Source of the DNA: Chamaecyparis obtusa
Lineage: Eukaryota; Streptophyta; Pinopsida; Cupressales; Cupressaceae
DNA: 64,000 bases
Direction: 5' to 3'
Assembly: GCA_027943335.1 (NCBI GenBank)
Contig: BSBK01008835.1
Coordinates: 1-64,000, forward strand
Under the pieces are notes generated by a model. That model was not told the origin of the DNA, ran no database searches, and was given only the letters and a program-made list of their open reading frames with translations. Every line of letters starts with the position of its first letter. Position 1 is the stretch's first letter. Below are positions 28,291 to 41,515 of this stretch, piece by piece. A program made the position numbers and the translations under genes.

Positions 28291-31200
28291 AGGCTGAGCA
28301 TCAGAACATGGTCATCGAGGCTAGAGGTAAAATGCAAGGTAAGGAGATATCTATTTTCTTAGATTCTGGTGCCACAGATTCCTTTATTTCTTCTAGCTTA
28401 GCTGCATAGAGTGGTATTCTAGTGGCTAGAGCTAATATTTTATGGAAAGTTGAGTTGGCTTCGGGGTGTCGAGTGGAGGCTGGTGTAATAGCTCCAGGTT
28501 GCAAGGTTCAGTTGAAATCCTTTACTACTTCAGTGGATCTTAGGGTAATTCCATTGGGATCCTATGATATAAGTTATTGGAATGGATTGGCTTGAACAAC
28601 ATCAAGCAGTGATCGATTGCATGGGAAAAGTTGTTTGGTGTGTGGATGATTTGGGAGCACCCAAGGTTATTGCTGGGATTAAAAGACCTATCTTAGTTAG
28701 AGCCATTTCTGCCAAATAGTTGGTAAGGTGTGTCCGAAAAGGCTGTAAGTTATTTGCTATCACTGTGAATGATTTAGAGGACGTTGTTGTAGGAGATGCC
28801 TCTCTTGGTCATCCAGTGTTGCAAAGGTTCTCTAATGTTTTTGTGGAAGAGATTCCTAGCATACCCCCAAAAAGGGAAATCAATTTTCAAATTGATCTGC
28901 TACCAGGAACTGAACCAATTTCCAAAGCTCCATACCGAATGATAGCACAAGAATTGATTGAACTTAAGTTTCAGTTAGAGGAGCTTTTGGGAAAATGACT
29001 GATACGTCCTAGTGTATCCCCTTGGGGTGCACTAGTTATCTTTGTTAAGAAAAAGGATGGGTGTATGAGACTTTGTATTGACTACAGGCAGTTGAACAAA
29101 GTCACTATCCAGAACAGGTATCCTTTGCCTAGGATTGATGACTTGTTTGATCAGGTCAAGGGTGCTTGTATCTTCTCGAAGATTGATCTTAAGTCAGGGT
29201 ATCACCAAATTAGAATCTAGGAGACAGATATCCATAAGATAGCATTCCGCACCAGATATGGACACTATGAATTTACAGTGGTGCCATTCGGGCTGACTAA
29301 TGCACCTTCAGTCTTTATGAATCTGATGTATAATGTACTCAGAGAGTACTTGGACAAATTTTTGGTAGTTTTCTTGGATGATATTTTGGTGTATTCTAAC
29401 TCTATCAAAGAGCATGAGCAACACTTAGAGAAAATTCTTGATTGTCTCCGAAGAAACAAGCTTTATGCTAATTTAGTGAAATGTGAGTTCTTCAAGGTGG
29501 AGATTTTCTTTTTGGGTCATATCATTTCAGGGGATGGGATAGCTGTTGATCCTTCCAAGATCTAGGCTATTATAAATTGGCCAGCTCCAACCAATGTGTC
29601 AGAGGTCCGTAGTGTCATGGGATTAGCAAGTTACTATCAAAGATTTGTATCCAATTTCTCTAAAATTGCTCATCCTATTACTTCCTTGCAAAGGAAAGGG
29701 AAAAATTTTGCTTGGATAGAAGACTGCGAGGTGGCATTTTGTAAGCTTAAGGAATGTTTGACCAGTGCACTTGTCTTGGCAGTACCTGATCCTTCGAAGG
29801 AATTTTTAGTATGTATGGATGCTTCATTAGATGGCATTGGAGCAGTTTTGATGCAGGATGGCCAGGTGATAGCCTATGAATCTAGGAAACTCAAGAATCA
29901 TGAAGTTAACTATCCCACTCATGATTTCAAATTGGCAGCTGTTATGCACGCCTTGACTAATTGGTGACATTTCCTTCTTGATCAATGGTTCAAGCTGCAT
30001 ACTAGTCATCGAAGTCTGCAGTATTTGTTCACACAGCCCAACCTCAATGCTAGGCACTGAAGATGGATGGAGTTTTTCTGTGAGTATGATTTTGAGGTAA
30101 AATATGTTCAGGGAAAGGAAAATGTAGTAGCTGATGCTCTTAGTAGGAGATGTCATGAGCTAGTTTCCCTGATTTTAACTATGGATTTGAAGGAGAGAAT
30201 TCTGTAGAATTTATTAGTAGATCAGTGGTATTCAGATGTGAAGGCTGTGATTGATAGTGGCCGCATGATGGAAGGTCAGTTTGAGGGATATTCCATCAAT
30301 CCTGAGGGGCTATTAATATATCGGGGCAGTGCTTATGTTCTAGATATAGGAGACCTACGTAATTTGGTCATGGTTGAAGCCCATAAAGCACCTTATTCAA
30401 CTCATCCAGGTGTCAAGAAAATGCATGCTAACCTCAAGCAGCATTATTATTGGCCCAGAATAAAAGGAGATGTAGCTGACTTTGTGGCAAGGTGTTTGGA
30501 ATGCCAGAGGGTTAAGGCTGAACATCAGCATCCAGCGGGGTTACTTCAGTCACATAGTGTTCCAGAATGGAAGTGGGATACCATTTCTATTGATTTTATT
30601 GTTGGATTGCCACTCACTGCTTGACGGCATGATGCAATCATGGTTATAGTGGACCGCTTGACTAAAGTAGCTCACTTCATTCCGATTAGGTCTACATACA
30701 ATGCCTCTTCCGTGGCTAGGATTTATATGGAACAAGTGGTCAGATTGCATGGGATTCCCAAAAAGATAATTTTTGAGAGGGATCCAGTATTTACTTCTAC
30801 AGTTTGGAGATCTTTGCAACGGGATTTAGGTACTCAACTGAATTTTAGTTCAGCCTATCACCCTGAAATGGATGGACAAACTGAACGTGTCAACCAAATT
30901 CTGGAAGACATGCTCAGAATGTACGTCATGGATAGGCAGAATAAGTGGGAGGAGTATCTGCATCTTGTGGAATTTGCTTACAATAATGGTTATCGCAGTT
31001 TTATAGGGATGGCTCCATTTTAGGCTCTATATGGAAGACCTTGCAGAACGCCCTTGAGTTGGGATAACTTGGATGACAGAGTACTTTTAGGACCTGAGCT
31101 AGTGCTGGAAATGGAATAGCAGGTGAAGAGAATCAGAGAACACCTTTTTACTGCTTAGGACAGATAGAAAAAGTACGTTGATCAGCATAGAATTGATCGT

Positions 31201-31650
31201 CAATTCATGGTGCATGACAAAGTGTTTCTCAGGGTGAGACCTAGGAAGAGTCCTATTCATTATGGGAAAGGATCCAAACTTGCACCACAGTTTTTGGCCC
31301 CTTTTGAAATCTTGGAGTGAATTGGACCAGTTGCCTACAAATTAGCTCTACCACCGGGACTTTCTCACATTCATAATGTTTTTCATGTGTCTATTTTACG
31401 TAAATATATTCCTGATATTGCACATGTTCCTAACTAGAATGATCTACAGGTAGTAGATGGCCAGATTATGATGGAACCAGTTCAGGTTATTCAGGACAGA
31501 GCTCTGGATTTAAGGGGCAGAAAAATAAGGCAGCTAAGGGTCCAATGGGACCCAAATGATGAGTCTTCAGCTACATGGGAAGATTCTGATCTGATGAGAG
31601 CAGCGCATCCATTCCTCTTTGCTGACTTCGAGGAGGAAGTCAAGGACTAG
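28291..31650 (+). pseudogene. pol: Gypsy pol, copy 3 (decayed)
   Basis: Retropepsin LDSGATDSF; the same extra base before GMDWLEQH region (here ATTGGAATGGATTGG); RT with [20 protein letters not shown] (intact Gln where copies 1 and 2 have TAG) and [10 protein letters not shown]; RNase H with [12 protein letters not shown] (Thr to Met); integrase HHCC, then DDE with SIDFIVG, FERDP (the Ser and Asp of SDRDP are changed, so a catalytic Asp is lost) and LVEFAYNNGY; chromodomain region 31468-31650 open. Shared stops: 28717, 29563, 29965, 30058, 31165. Private stops lie near 28996, 29218, 30208, 30622, 31021 and 31318. Ends TAG at 31650. Confidence 0.9.
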
Positions 31651-31660
31651 TGGGGGAGGG

Positions 31661-32264
31661 TGTCATGCCTGACCCTATTTCATTTTGTTCCTAGTAGTAG
31701 TACTTTTTATGTTGTATCTGTTTTAAGTTATGATTAGGGAACTTAAACTCTGTGGATAGTTGATTAACTCTGTTAGTTAGTGTGTTTTTTTGGATTCTGT
31801 TCTTATTATCTTTAGCAGTGTATGAGTGTGTGTGTGTTAGTTGACTGCAATAAGGATTCAGTTTTATGATCTGGTTATATTGTAGATTCATAATGAATGT
31901 TTGGTTTTTAAATTGAGATGGATTTCTGTTGTATCATTGTGCGTGCGAAAAGTAATACTGTTATAGAATGTTTTGCATAATTTCAGTTAAATTTTATGGT
32001 TGTAAAGAAAATCAGAGTCGATAATGTGTATGTGGTAAGTACTGGTTTTATATGTGAACATACTTAAACTTTTGTCACTAATTCAGTTATTATGATATTG
32101 TGATCTTGAGTTTATGGTGATGTGGATAAGTTTATATGTGTATGATTGGTATAATATTTGACTCTAATTTCAGAATTAATAAAGCCTGTTTACATGGATA
32201 CATGTACTTCTTGTATTATGTTAGTGTTTTAGTTAGTAATCTATTCTTGTCTTATGTTTATGAG

Positions 32265-32298
<34 letters not shown>

Positions 32299-35200
32299 CC
32301 ATGTTAATGGAAGGCTATATATTACTTGGGCATCTTCCTATATGAATAATGTGTGGTCATGTTTTACATATATTAATATATGCACATAAGTGTGAATGAT
32401 AATTCACACTTATGTACATATAAAAATGAATAAGGACTGGATTATTTAATAACTACACCTTATTCATAAAGGAAGATGCATGAAAGATGGAGGTGATGGA
32501 ATTGTTATGTCATAGTATCGGCAGTGGTGTTAGTAAGGCTACCGAGCTTTGGGTTTAGTGAGGTTTTGGGCGGCATTGACATTGGACACTTGTTGAAAGC
32601 AATTAATTCTTGCATGTGTCGGTTTAGTGTGTTGGTAAGTTTGGGGTTCGAGCTGGTACATCACTTGGCTCGCAACTTGCCAAGTGTGGGAGACCAGTCA
32701 CGGGTGGTAAGGAATAGTTAATTAATGCTTATCTTCTTTCTTGAGTCTTTTACACCATTGTTGCTGTGGTTTCGAAGGATGGTTGCATGTAGTGGATTTC
32801 TCCTTCTCTGTCACTTGCAATGGTTATGTTGGCTATTTTCATGGCTTCTAGTTTAGCCAGCACGAGGAAGTTTTGGGCTGTTGTCTATTGGGGGTTGCAA
32901 GTACCATTTCTTTACCTTTGCGACAGCATTGCATCATTGAGTTTTATTTTTATGCTTGCAATATTCTACTGGTCTAGGGGTTTCGGATGTGGACAAAGCT
33001 TGGATTCTTGTTTCAGTGCTCGATTGTGCAGGTCAGGGCCAGCATCTAACCCTCTTATTTACTCCATGCACATTCATTATGTTTGTATCGACTGTAAATG
33101 TGTTAAATAGAACTTCGGCTTTCGTGTATCATGTTTGTTCTTTGGAAAGGATAGTTTATATTTTTATGATTCTATAATTATAAACTCAATATGTTGTTAG
33201 AATAGTAAACCAAAGACAAAATGTGGGAACGAACACTCTTTTTGGTTTAGGATCATCTAAGTAGTGGTTCCTTGCTTATACCTGTTAGTGTTTAGTCGAA
33301 AGATAATAATATGTGATTGTTTTAAAATGGGTTTTATTTGAGTTGGGTTTGAATCATTTTTGGTGAAGTATTATTTCAGATGTAGGAAAAGATGTTTGAG
33401 TGATGGTCAAGTTCGGTCTGTGTAATTATTTAAAAGGATGGGTTTTCTGGTAGCCGATATGTTAGTATTAGGGGCTTGCCTTGTCATTTTATTTTTGCGC
33501 ATTTTGGTTTGGACATATGATCAGTATTTGGTGAGAAATAGGATATATGATTGAAGATGTTTATATACTTTCTTTCTGGGCAGCTTTCGGTGGTATCAAT
33601 ATTTGGTAGCAAGGTATGTTGCTGTTGTCAATCCGTATGGAGGTAGTGTTTAGTAATGTTGACAGATCTGGGAGTAACATAGTTTTTTCAAACCTATGCT
33701 TATTTTTTGAATGGATTATTGTTGTTAGCTAATGTTAGTCGTGGAATGAAGGTTTTATGGTCTCAGTTCTTAAACCTGAGAAATTGTAATGGTGGTACCA
33801 GTTACGGTATATTGTTGTTTCAATGCATGGTTGGGTAATGTTAAGTTGTTAGTGACTTGGTATTCTGGGTCTTCTCTTGTTGTAATGTATAGTTTTTCAA
33901 GATGTTTGGGGGATTGCACTTTCTTAGAGTTTTAGTTTCGTGCTTCTGTAGTTTTATTATCACTTGTTAATTCTTCATTAGACATTAAAGGCATGGAGTC
34001 AAACATATGTATATTGTTGAATTCTAGTGTTGTCGGTGATTACTTTGATTTGAGTTATTGGTTTAAGTTCTTCATTTCTTTAGAGGTTTATAGTGCTTCT
34101 TTATTTACTGTTTATGGCATGGTGAGGCTCGGTCTTTGTTAATGATAAACACTTGAATTTTCCTTCATTCTTAAATCAGCAAGGGTATATTCTTAGTTGT
34201 GAGTAACGTAGTTTGTTAACTATTACTTAAGTGTGTTTATCATAAAACCAAAACATGTTTTCATATTCAGACAGTATGTAATTGGATTCTTTGTTAGATA
34301 CTAAGAATTATTTGGAATTAGGTTGATTTTTGAGAATTGTTGTTATCAGATTTTGATGTTCACATTACTGTTTAAGCAATTTTATGTTATGTTAAAATCT
34401 TGTATTGTAACATACTTGTGATATGGGATAATGTATTTGGTTATGGTACCAGTCTGACAATGATAGATTGTAGCCTATTAGTGCTATGAGCATGGAACAA
34501 TAGTTTAGGACCTATTGATGTTAGAATCGTAGATAACTCAAATATATATATGTGCATTGATTCATTTCTTGTGCTATAAGTTATAATACAATGCTGATAT
34601 TATCAAATGAGATTTTCATTATACACTTCCTTTGTGATAGTAGGATGAATAAGAGTTATGAGATGGAATTGTGATATAGAATTATGTCTGTGATCTGATC
34701 CATACCAGAAAGTGGAATCATGTGGATTAATGGATTGATTCTGTTTGCATGAAAAGTTTCTGGCAATTTTGTTTTAAACTTATGTTTGTGAAGAATTCAG
34801 AAGATGAACACATATGGAGACGGCTGAATTTGGATGCACCAATTCAGTGAACAAGAGATAACCTTTAAAATTAATGGGGAATGGGTATAATATTTAAAAA
34901 TATAATTGGCCTTTCCTATGTCTATGATTTTCATAATCTAGAATGGAGTATGGGGCATAAGGTACTATTACGTTACTAAACGGATTAACAGTTAGCTGTG
35001 AGCACTGTTATGTTTACTAACGGGATAATAGACTACCTTGCACTGTAAGATATGTCATGGGCATAGCCATGGGTGCAGAATCATGACCCTTCAGTGTTAA
35101 ATCATCTTAGTATGTATGTGCATCATCCTTCTGAAGTCTGACTGCGAGTTGTTTATTTTGTCATGCTTTCATGTCTACTTTATCATGTGACTGTTGTGAT

Positions 35201-35648
35201 GAGATAATGATTTTTTTCTCAAATGAACTTATGGTTTTTGGTTATATGTTCATGATGGTACTAATGAAATGGCAGGTGTCTCATGGAGGTTTTCTGATAT
35301 ATGTAATTATGCTGAGCCCTATTGTTTGTTTCTTTTGCATGTGTTAATGGCTTGCAGATTCTAGTTTTGAAGAGTCATTCTGAAGTGGGTAGGTAGCATG
35401 GAATGATTTATAGATTGTTTTACATATGTAAATCAAAATACACTATAATTGTAATCATCAACCTTTGTGTTGAATTTATGTATTCATGATACTAGATGAA
35501 GTGTTACATATGTATTTATTTGTAAAAAATTTCCTTATGAGATATGTTGATGTAACTTGAATTAGAATTTATTAAAAAAAAATTTGTTGTAGTTTATTTC
35601 AGTTCCTTATTTGTGTGTGCACTATGGTTTATTTTCTATGGTGTTACA
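31661..35648 (+). repeat. Gypsy LTR4 (4.0 kb)
   Basis: Starts TGTCATGCCTGACCC and ends GTGTTACA followed by TTTAG (35649-35653), the right copy of the target duplication. It is collinear with LTR1, with the perfect 14-bp hairpin at 32384-32415 and a (TA)n tract of about 34 bp at 32265-32298. Confidence 0.9.
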
Positions 35649-35653
35649 TTTAG
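35649..35653 (+). repeat. Target-site duplication TTTAG, right copy
   Basis: Matches 5490-5494. Sequence after it (TTTGAAAAATTCAAAG) continues ORF2 of element A. Confidence 0.8.
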
Positions 35654-38387
35654 TTTGAAAAATTCAAAGAAACAATGAATACCAGAAGTAGGATACCGAG
35701 TCAATTGGTCGAGAATTATGAACATGACATATGTTTCCTAGTTGATACCAGCCATACCCTGATCAAAGTAGTAGAACCAAGGAAAAAATTGTTAGCCCCA
35801 ATGGGTTATGAGATTGATATTGGCTAGGCATCAAGGTCAATTAAGGCTTTACTGGTAGAGGCTAAGGATCCAAAATCTTCAAGGTTTAGAGCCTATGAGG
35901 AAGAAAAACAAAGAAAAAAAATGGATTTAGTTATTGTGAAAGGTACAAAGAGGTCAAAACAAATGATGGATAAATTGGTAAAAAGGTTTGGAGAAGTTTT
36001 AGTTGATGCTAAGGTATCTGAGGACCTTCTGGCTGAGGTAGAAACTAAAGGTTAGTTACTTCTAGTTGACACTGCATATGATGAAGAGGAAATTGAGTCT
36101 GGTAAAGATGCATAATCTACACAGATTGAGCCCACTCTGAAGAAGAAGCAAGAAAATGTTCAAACTAGAGCCTGAACAATATCTACCACTACAACTTTAC
36201 CACCACCGAAGAAAGGATTTTTTAATATTTCAAGGCCTACAATGACCAAGACCTATCAGAAGAAGAGAGGTACTCAAGCTATCTCTGAGGCACCAAAGAA
36301 GAGTAGAAAACTAATAAGAAGTAAAGATGATGCTGACAATGAAGAAGAAGGTGACATAAATCAATTTAAGGTAGTTGTAAATAAAGAAACATCAATTGAC
36401 GATCTAGAAAAAAAAAAAAAAAAAAGACACTGGAGATGTCATTACCCTATAGTTAAGCTGGTTTGTATTGATGACAACTAAGGACTAGAATAAGATAGAC
36501 GAGGCAGTAATTCAAATGATGATAAAATTCAAAAAGGTACCAATAAAATTTTCCAAATATGTACCTAAAATTTTGTATGATAAGCTATTAGCTAGATGGA
36601 CATATTCTCTAAACACTGAGAAAAAAATGAGGCAATATTCCTTAATATTAGCAATGCCAACATTCATAGTCACTGAAATTGAAGTGTTTATGAAGCAGTT
36701 TTCCAAGAGATTTTTGGTCAAAAGCAGAGAATTGTAGATACTTGATAGAAATTTGGTGGAAGATGATGAGAATAGTCAATTGTTATAGACTACTATTCTC
36801 CAAGCCCAAGCTGAAGCTGACAAGATGGTATTTGCTATAATACACAAGAGGAAGAGTAAGATAAAATAAAAATCCATCCATTCTAATGATGTAGATCATG
36901 ACACAAAGGACCTTATAGAGCTATCAGACACCAAGGTTCCTGATACTACCATTTCCATTGACTTTTATCTAGTTGGTTATTAATAAGTATACCAGGATCC
37001 ACCTGAGAAATTCATTATCATAGGTACAAATGATGTTCTTATTGAAGACATCACTAATGGTGATCTTGATGATATACAAGATGATGAGGACATCACCATT
37101 GCTAGAGAAAAAATAGATTAATAAGCCCCCACCAAGCCAACAACAAGAACTATACTGGGTGACCTTCAAATTTTAGTTCAAGCAGTTGAGATTGTTTCTC
37201 AGAAGGAACCCAAATGCTCAACCCCAAATCAGTAGAAGGACACAACAAGGGAGCAAGGGACAAGTACACAAGGTAAAATTGAGTCAAATGAGGCTAAGGA
37301 AAACTAGGCTCAAACTCAAGAACTGGAAGACCCTATTCGAGCAGACACCACTGAGACAAGAACCACCAACACTACATTAGAGGCCCCTATTCAATCGACC
37401 GAGACTCAATTCACTAGGAAGTAGAAGAAGGATGATAATGTGTCAATAGAGAAAGATAAGATAAATATAGAAGTAAAAGCTCTAGTACCTTTTATTAAGA
37501 CATCTCCACAAGAGACCAAGAATAAGAAGAAGAAACATGGAAAAGGGCCAATCACTTTGGATGAAATAAATGAGATTCCAAAATGTAACCAAAGGACTTT
37601 GGACCCTAAGGAAATGAGGAAATATTTTGAATTATGCACGAGGAAGGAAAGACAAGAAAAGCTAAGAAAAGAGAGAAAAATAAAACAAATCATAGAAGAT
37701 GTAAGAGACATCCTTCATCATGTTGTTCCTGATGTAATAATAAATGAGGATACTCCAACTCAGGACCAACTTGCATCTCTTACAAACCATATCAGTGCCC
37801 CTGATATAGATTTAGAGAAATAGATTGAAGAAAGGGAAGAAGATAAAATCCAACAGAAACTTATAGAGAAAATTAGCCAAGATGTGGCTATAAGCAAGGT
37901 AAAACTTTTGGAGGAAATAACCGAGTTAGAGTTTATTACTCAAAAAATAATAATTTTTTTGTTTAAGTTATGCACTATGGATACCTTCATTGTCGAGGCC
38001 AATTAGAAGATAAAGAGGCTAGATGCATAAATTTTAGCTAGTGTAAACACATCTCTAACTAAGCCTAATGCTTTTCATAAGCATATACTTAAAGTACAAG
38101 AATTGAGGTGGTTGAGAGAAGACTTAAGGAAGCAGGAAGAAATCATAAGTGACCAAGTCACCAAGTTGCAAGACAAGTTGCTTCCCCACTTGAAGATCAT
38201 GGAGCGACATATTGAAAAGGCTAAGGTATTAGTAGCCACCCCAGATATTTCAATTTTAGAAAACATTTTTGACATACATGAAAAAGTCGGTCTTGAGTAC
38301 ATTGCTCTTGAAAATTTGAAAGAGGAATGGAAAAACCTCCTAGATTCATTAAAGAAAACCCACCAGCACAGATTTGACAAGTTGTAA
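35654..38387 (+). pseudogene. Element A ORF2, C-terminal part (unrecognised protein)
   Basis: Continuation of the protein begun at 4599. It is rich in Lys, Glu, Asp and Thr. In order: IKALLVEAKD and KKMDLVIVKGTKRSKQMM (about 35850-35970, aligning with IIALLAEEID of element C at 57739); a Lys/Thr-rich linker; an 18-A run at 36408-36425 that breaks the frame; a helical block EAVIQMMIKFKKVPIKFSKY; an acidic block DVLIEDITNGDLDDIQDDED (about 37030-37090) that matches element D; GPITLDEINEIPKC (about 37546); DVRDILHHVVPD; and a C-terminus LKEEWKNLLDSLKKTHQ before TAA at 38387. Stops and frameshifts are frequent. The strongest open pieces are 37440-37823 and 38103-38387. No enzyme motif or transmembrane segment is recognised. 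Coiled-coil or structural roles are plausible only by composition. Confidence 0.65.
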
Positions 38388-38455
38388 GTAAATTTTTTGT
38401 TTTTGCATTAATTTCAAAAAGGGGGAACTCATGTATTTCCCTATGTACATCATAT
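38388..38455 (+). other. 3' non-coding stub of element A, truncated
   Basis: The first about 60 bp after ORF2 resemble the sequence after ORF2 in element D (TTTTTTG...GCAT...TCAAAAA-GGGGAA). The similarity then ends and copia integrase sequence starts. The 3' LTR of A is absent. Confidence 0.45.
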
Positions 38456-38861
38456 TTTTGTAAATAGATAATGGTGGTGAATTATGTTCATTAGAGTTTT
38501 ATAATTTTTATGCAGATAATTATATTAATAGAATTTGAATTTCTCTATTTACTTCTCAATGGAATGGTGCAATAAAGATATTATATAGAATAATTTTGTA
38601 AAGAGATCCATATATTCTTTCAAATGTAGGGTAATGGAAATATTTTTGGCCAAAATATTTTAATATGATTGTAGACTTCATTAATCAAACTCCTTCTCAT
38701 ATAGATTTTGACATCTTGGAAGAGAGGTGCTTGGGAAAATGAATTTCTTACAACCATCTATGAATGTTTGGTTATGAAGCATTTTCTCTTGTTCCCAAAA
38801 AGAAGAAAAAAACTTAGATTATAAATCCACATATGGTATATTTGTTGGTTATGGTGAAGAT
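38456..38861 (+). pseudogene. Ty1/copia integrase remnant, left part
   Basis: Translation gives DNGGELCSLEFYNFYADN, then SQWNGAIK (canonical PQQNGVAE), LSNVG-WKYFWPKYFN, INQTPSHIDFDILEE, and YKSTYGIFVGYGED, the standard order at the end of the copia integrase core and the start of the GYG region. There are many stops (TGA, TAG) and frameshifts. The element is broken at 38861 by a solo LTR with TSD-like AAGAT; the GYGED motif continues as YGF-I-DL at 40236. The upstream gag, protease and zinc domain of integrase are missing. Confidence 0.8.
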
Positions 38862-40229
38862 TGTTGGAAACTGCAATTGAAGCAATTTTTGTATTGTCAT
38901 TGATGTCAAACCTTAACTAGTAAGACTATTCATATGTAAGAAAGTATTATATCTATTTGATAGTTAAGAAGGATGTGGGAAAGGTTGGTAATAATAGCAC
39001 CTAACGAAAGGTTGAGTTATCTTGATACTTCAATGGGTACTTGACTATGTGGCACAATGATAAAATAATGTATTGCTTATCTAAGTAAGAAGGAAGACTA
39101 AACTAGTAGGATTAACCAAGTAAGAGTGAAGAAATCTAGTTTAAGCCGAGTGATGTTAGTGTCGACTGAGTCAGTATATGCCAAGTAAATTTAGTGTTGA
39201 TCAAACATCAGTTAATTGCTGAGGAAGACAGTATTAGCTAAGGAAACAATTTTAGTGGTGATCAAGCTATCCAAAGAAGACCGAGGAGTTGAACACAATA
39301 TTGACTGGGTGTCAGTAATTTACATTTGAGGAAGAATTCAAGTTCCCAGCTGACATAGTTAAATTCTTGGATTATGTAAATTGTGTTGACTTTATTTATT
39401 GATTGTATGGAAGCACTTAATGCATTGTAAAACTTTTTATTGTAAATCTATAAGGAGATTTGAGATGTTTCTAGAAGGATGGATGAAGAACATAAAGTTG
39501 GAAGGATTCGATGAATCTAACCTAGAGTATAAGGAGAAGTGTTGTGATTGATTGAAGGGTTCTGAGAAGATCAGTGATGGAGATGGAAAAGATTCATAGT
39601 CAGTAAGCCAACATATGTGTACAGAATTGGATCTGATATTTGCAAAGTGAGTTGTATGTTTCTCAGATCAATATTACTGCTACTTTCTAACCATTCTAAT
39701 AGTCAAAATCCTTTTAATAGAGGTTGACCTAACAGTCATAGGTATAAATCCTTTGAATAAGGTTGCATTCTAATGGAGTGTATGTAAGTCCTATAATAAT
39801 GTGCACTTTTAATAGAGTGGTTTAAATCCTTTAACCAGGTCACACCTAACAGTGTGTTTGTAACCTTTGAGATGGTTGGCTTTTCACTGAGCTCACTTCA
39901 GAAGAGTGAACATAATAGTAATATGTTACAAAGTGGTTTTTCCCAAATTGGATTTCCACTATAATTCTTGGTGTTTATACTTGTGTGAATGTTTTGGTTT
40001 GAGCATTTCTATGTTTTAAAAGTTATATGCTATTGGATAAGTGGACTACAATGTTATATGTTTCTGCTATGCAATCAATAATGACAGAGTAAGTATTGGT
40101 TATTAGATCTGATTTGTTGAAGAGTTTAAAGTTTTTTTTATACATCTAGACTTGAGAACAACTGATTCACCCCCCCCCCCCCCCCCCCCCCCCCCCCGCC
40201 CCCCTCTATTGTTCTAAATCATATTAACA
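38862..40229 (+). repeat. Solo LTR (1.37 kb) inside copia remnant
   Basis: Starts TGTTGGAAACTGC and ends CATATTAACA; flanked by AAGAT (38857-38861) and GAGAT (40230-40234), a four-of-five target duplication. The copia reading resumes directly after it, with no PBS or internal sequence, so it is a solo LTR. It contains ACTGAG/ACCGAG-like motifs at 39100-39310, degenerate AAATCCTTTAA-type repeats at about 39700-39870, and an expanded poly-C tract near its 3' end. Confidence 0.75.
40170..40204 (+). repeat. Poly-C tract
   Basis: 28 C, one G (40198), then 6 C. It is an expansion of the C-rich CACCCC box found about 30-40 bp before the end of every related LTR here. The complementary strand is G-rich and could form a quadruplex. 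Confidence 0.95.
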
Positions 40230-40234
40230 GAGAT

Positions 40235-41342
40235 TAGTATGGTTTTTGAATATGAGATCTAACTACTAAAAGGATACCTTGTAACAAATATTTGGTTTGC
40301 TAAAACAATTCCTAGAGTGCATGATTTTGATGTTTACAAACATGAAAAGAGAAGAAACATAGTCTATGTTCACTATTTCAATATGATCAACCATAATTGT
40401 AAGGGAAACTCTTTTAATTTTAACAATTTATCTATTCTCAATTAACAAAGATGTACTTTGACTACTAAATTTATTAATAATAATAATAATATTGAAGCCT
40501 TAGAGAATATAATGTAGAATAAAGTTATTTTTCATGTAGTACAATACAATATATATAAAAATAAAGGATCATTAATATTATTGAACCTTATGGTAAGAAA
40601 TAGAGTCATGTTTCTAAATTGAGGATGTCTTCCAAGAATACTAAAATTCCTACAAATTTTTTAGAGTAAGAGTTATTATACTATAAAGAGTTAGAACCCA
40701 CACTATCTCTTTCTAATCAAATATATCCATACCACTTTAAATATCCTTCCAAGGCTATTGATTTTCAAAAATGGTAGGTTAAGATGTACGAGGAAACAAA
40801 TTCAAATTAATGAAAAAACACTTGGGATCTTGTATTTCTGCCACCCAATCAGAAAGCCTTAAAGAACAAATTAGTTTACAAATTGAAGGATGAAGATGGA
40901 GGAAGGAAATAGTATCAAGGTAGGATATTTCTAAAAGGTTACGATCAATAGAAAGGAGTTAATTTTAATTAAATATTTTCACTTTTGTGAAAATTACTAC
41001 AATTTGAATTATTTTAGATTTTATAGCCACATGGGATCTTGATTATGAGAAAATTGATGTTAAGACCACTTTTCTACATGAAGATGTGGATAATGAATTA
41101 AATATGGATCAACATGAATGGTTTTTAGAATTAGGTCAAGAACATCTTTATTGCTAGTTGAATGGTAGCTTCTATGGGCTCAAGCAAGCCTAGATGCAAT
41201 AGTATCCTGAATTTGATAATTTTAAGACTAAGCATAATTGTTCATTTTTTATCTAATCCACGTGTCTATTTCAAATAGTTTCCTAATGTTGAATTTTTTA
41301 TAGTTCTACTTTATGTGGATAACTTGTTAGTCAGATATGATA
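40235..41342 (+). pseudogene. Ty1/copia remnant, right part: reverse transcriptase
   Basis: Continues the element of 38456-38861. After a linker, RT motifs appear in shifted frames: ENTWDLV-LPPNQKALKNKLVYKLK (copia W-LV-LP...K-VYK), RIFLKGYDQ (ARLVAKGY), LIMRKLMLR/D-KTTFLH (the DVKTAFL block), YGLKQA-like GSSKPR, and finally LLYVDNLLV at about 41300-41335, in which the second Asp of YVDD is Asn. Heavily decayed with many stops. RNase H is missing; LINE sequence starts at about 41343. Confidence 0.75.
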
Positions 41343-41515
41343 AGTAAATAACCATCAATTTTTGTTTTGAGCTCTGCAACTTCCCGCTCAACCTTCGAAT
41401 TCAAACTGTCTGCTCCCATGCCTGCCTCCCCTGGGGGGAATATTCCCCCCTTGTAGGTCCCCACACTAGACCCCATGTTGGTCTTGAGACTATTTCCTCT
41501 AGAAAGGGACAAGTC

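Noticed and set aside
32820..33110. 96-codon Cys/Phe/Ser-rich frame in LTR4 (also 24555-24770)
   Set aside because: Not open in the other LTRs over the same extent; composition looks like chance in T-rich DNA.
41327..41512. Minus-strand 61-codon frame beside the LINE start
   Set aside because: It spans the copia/LINE junction, so it cannot be one ancestral gene; chance frame.
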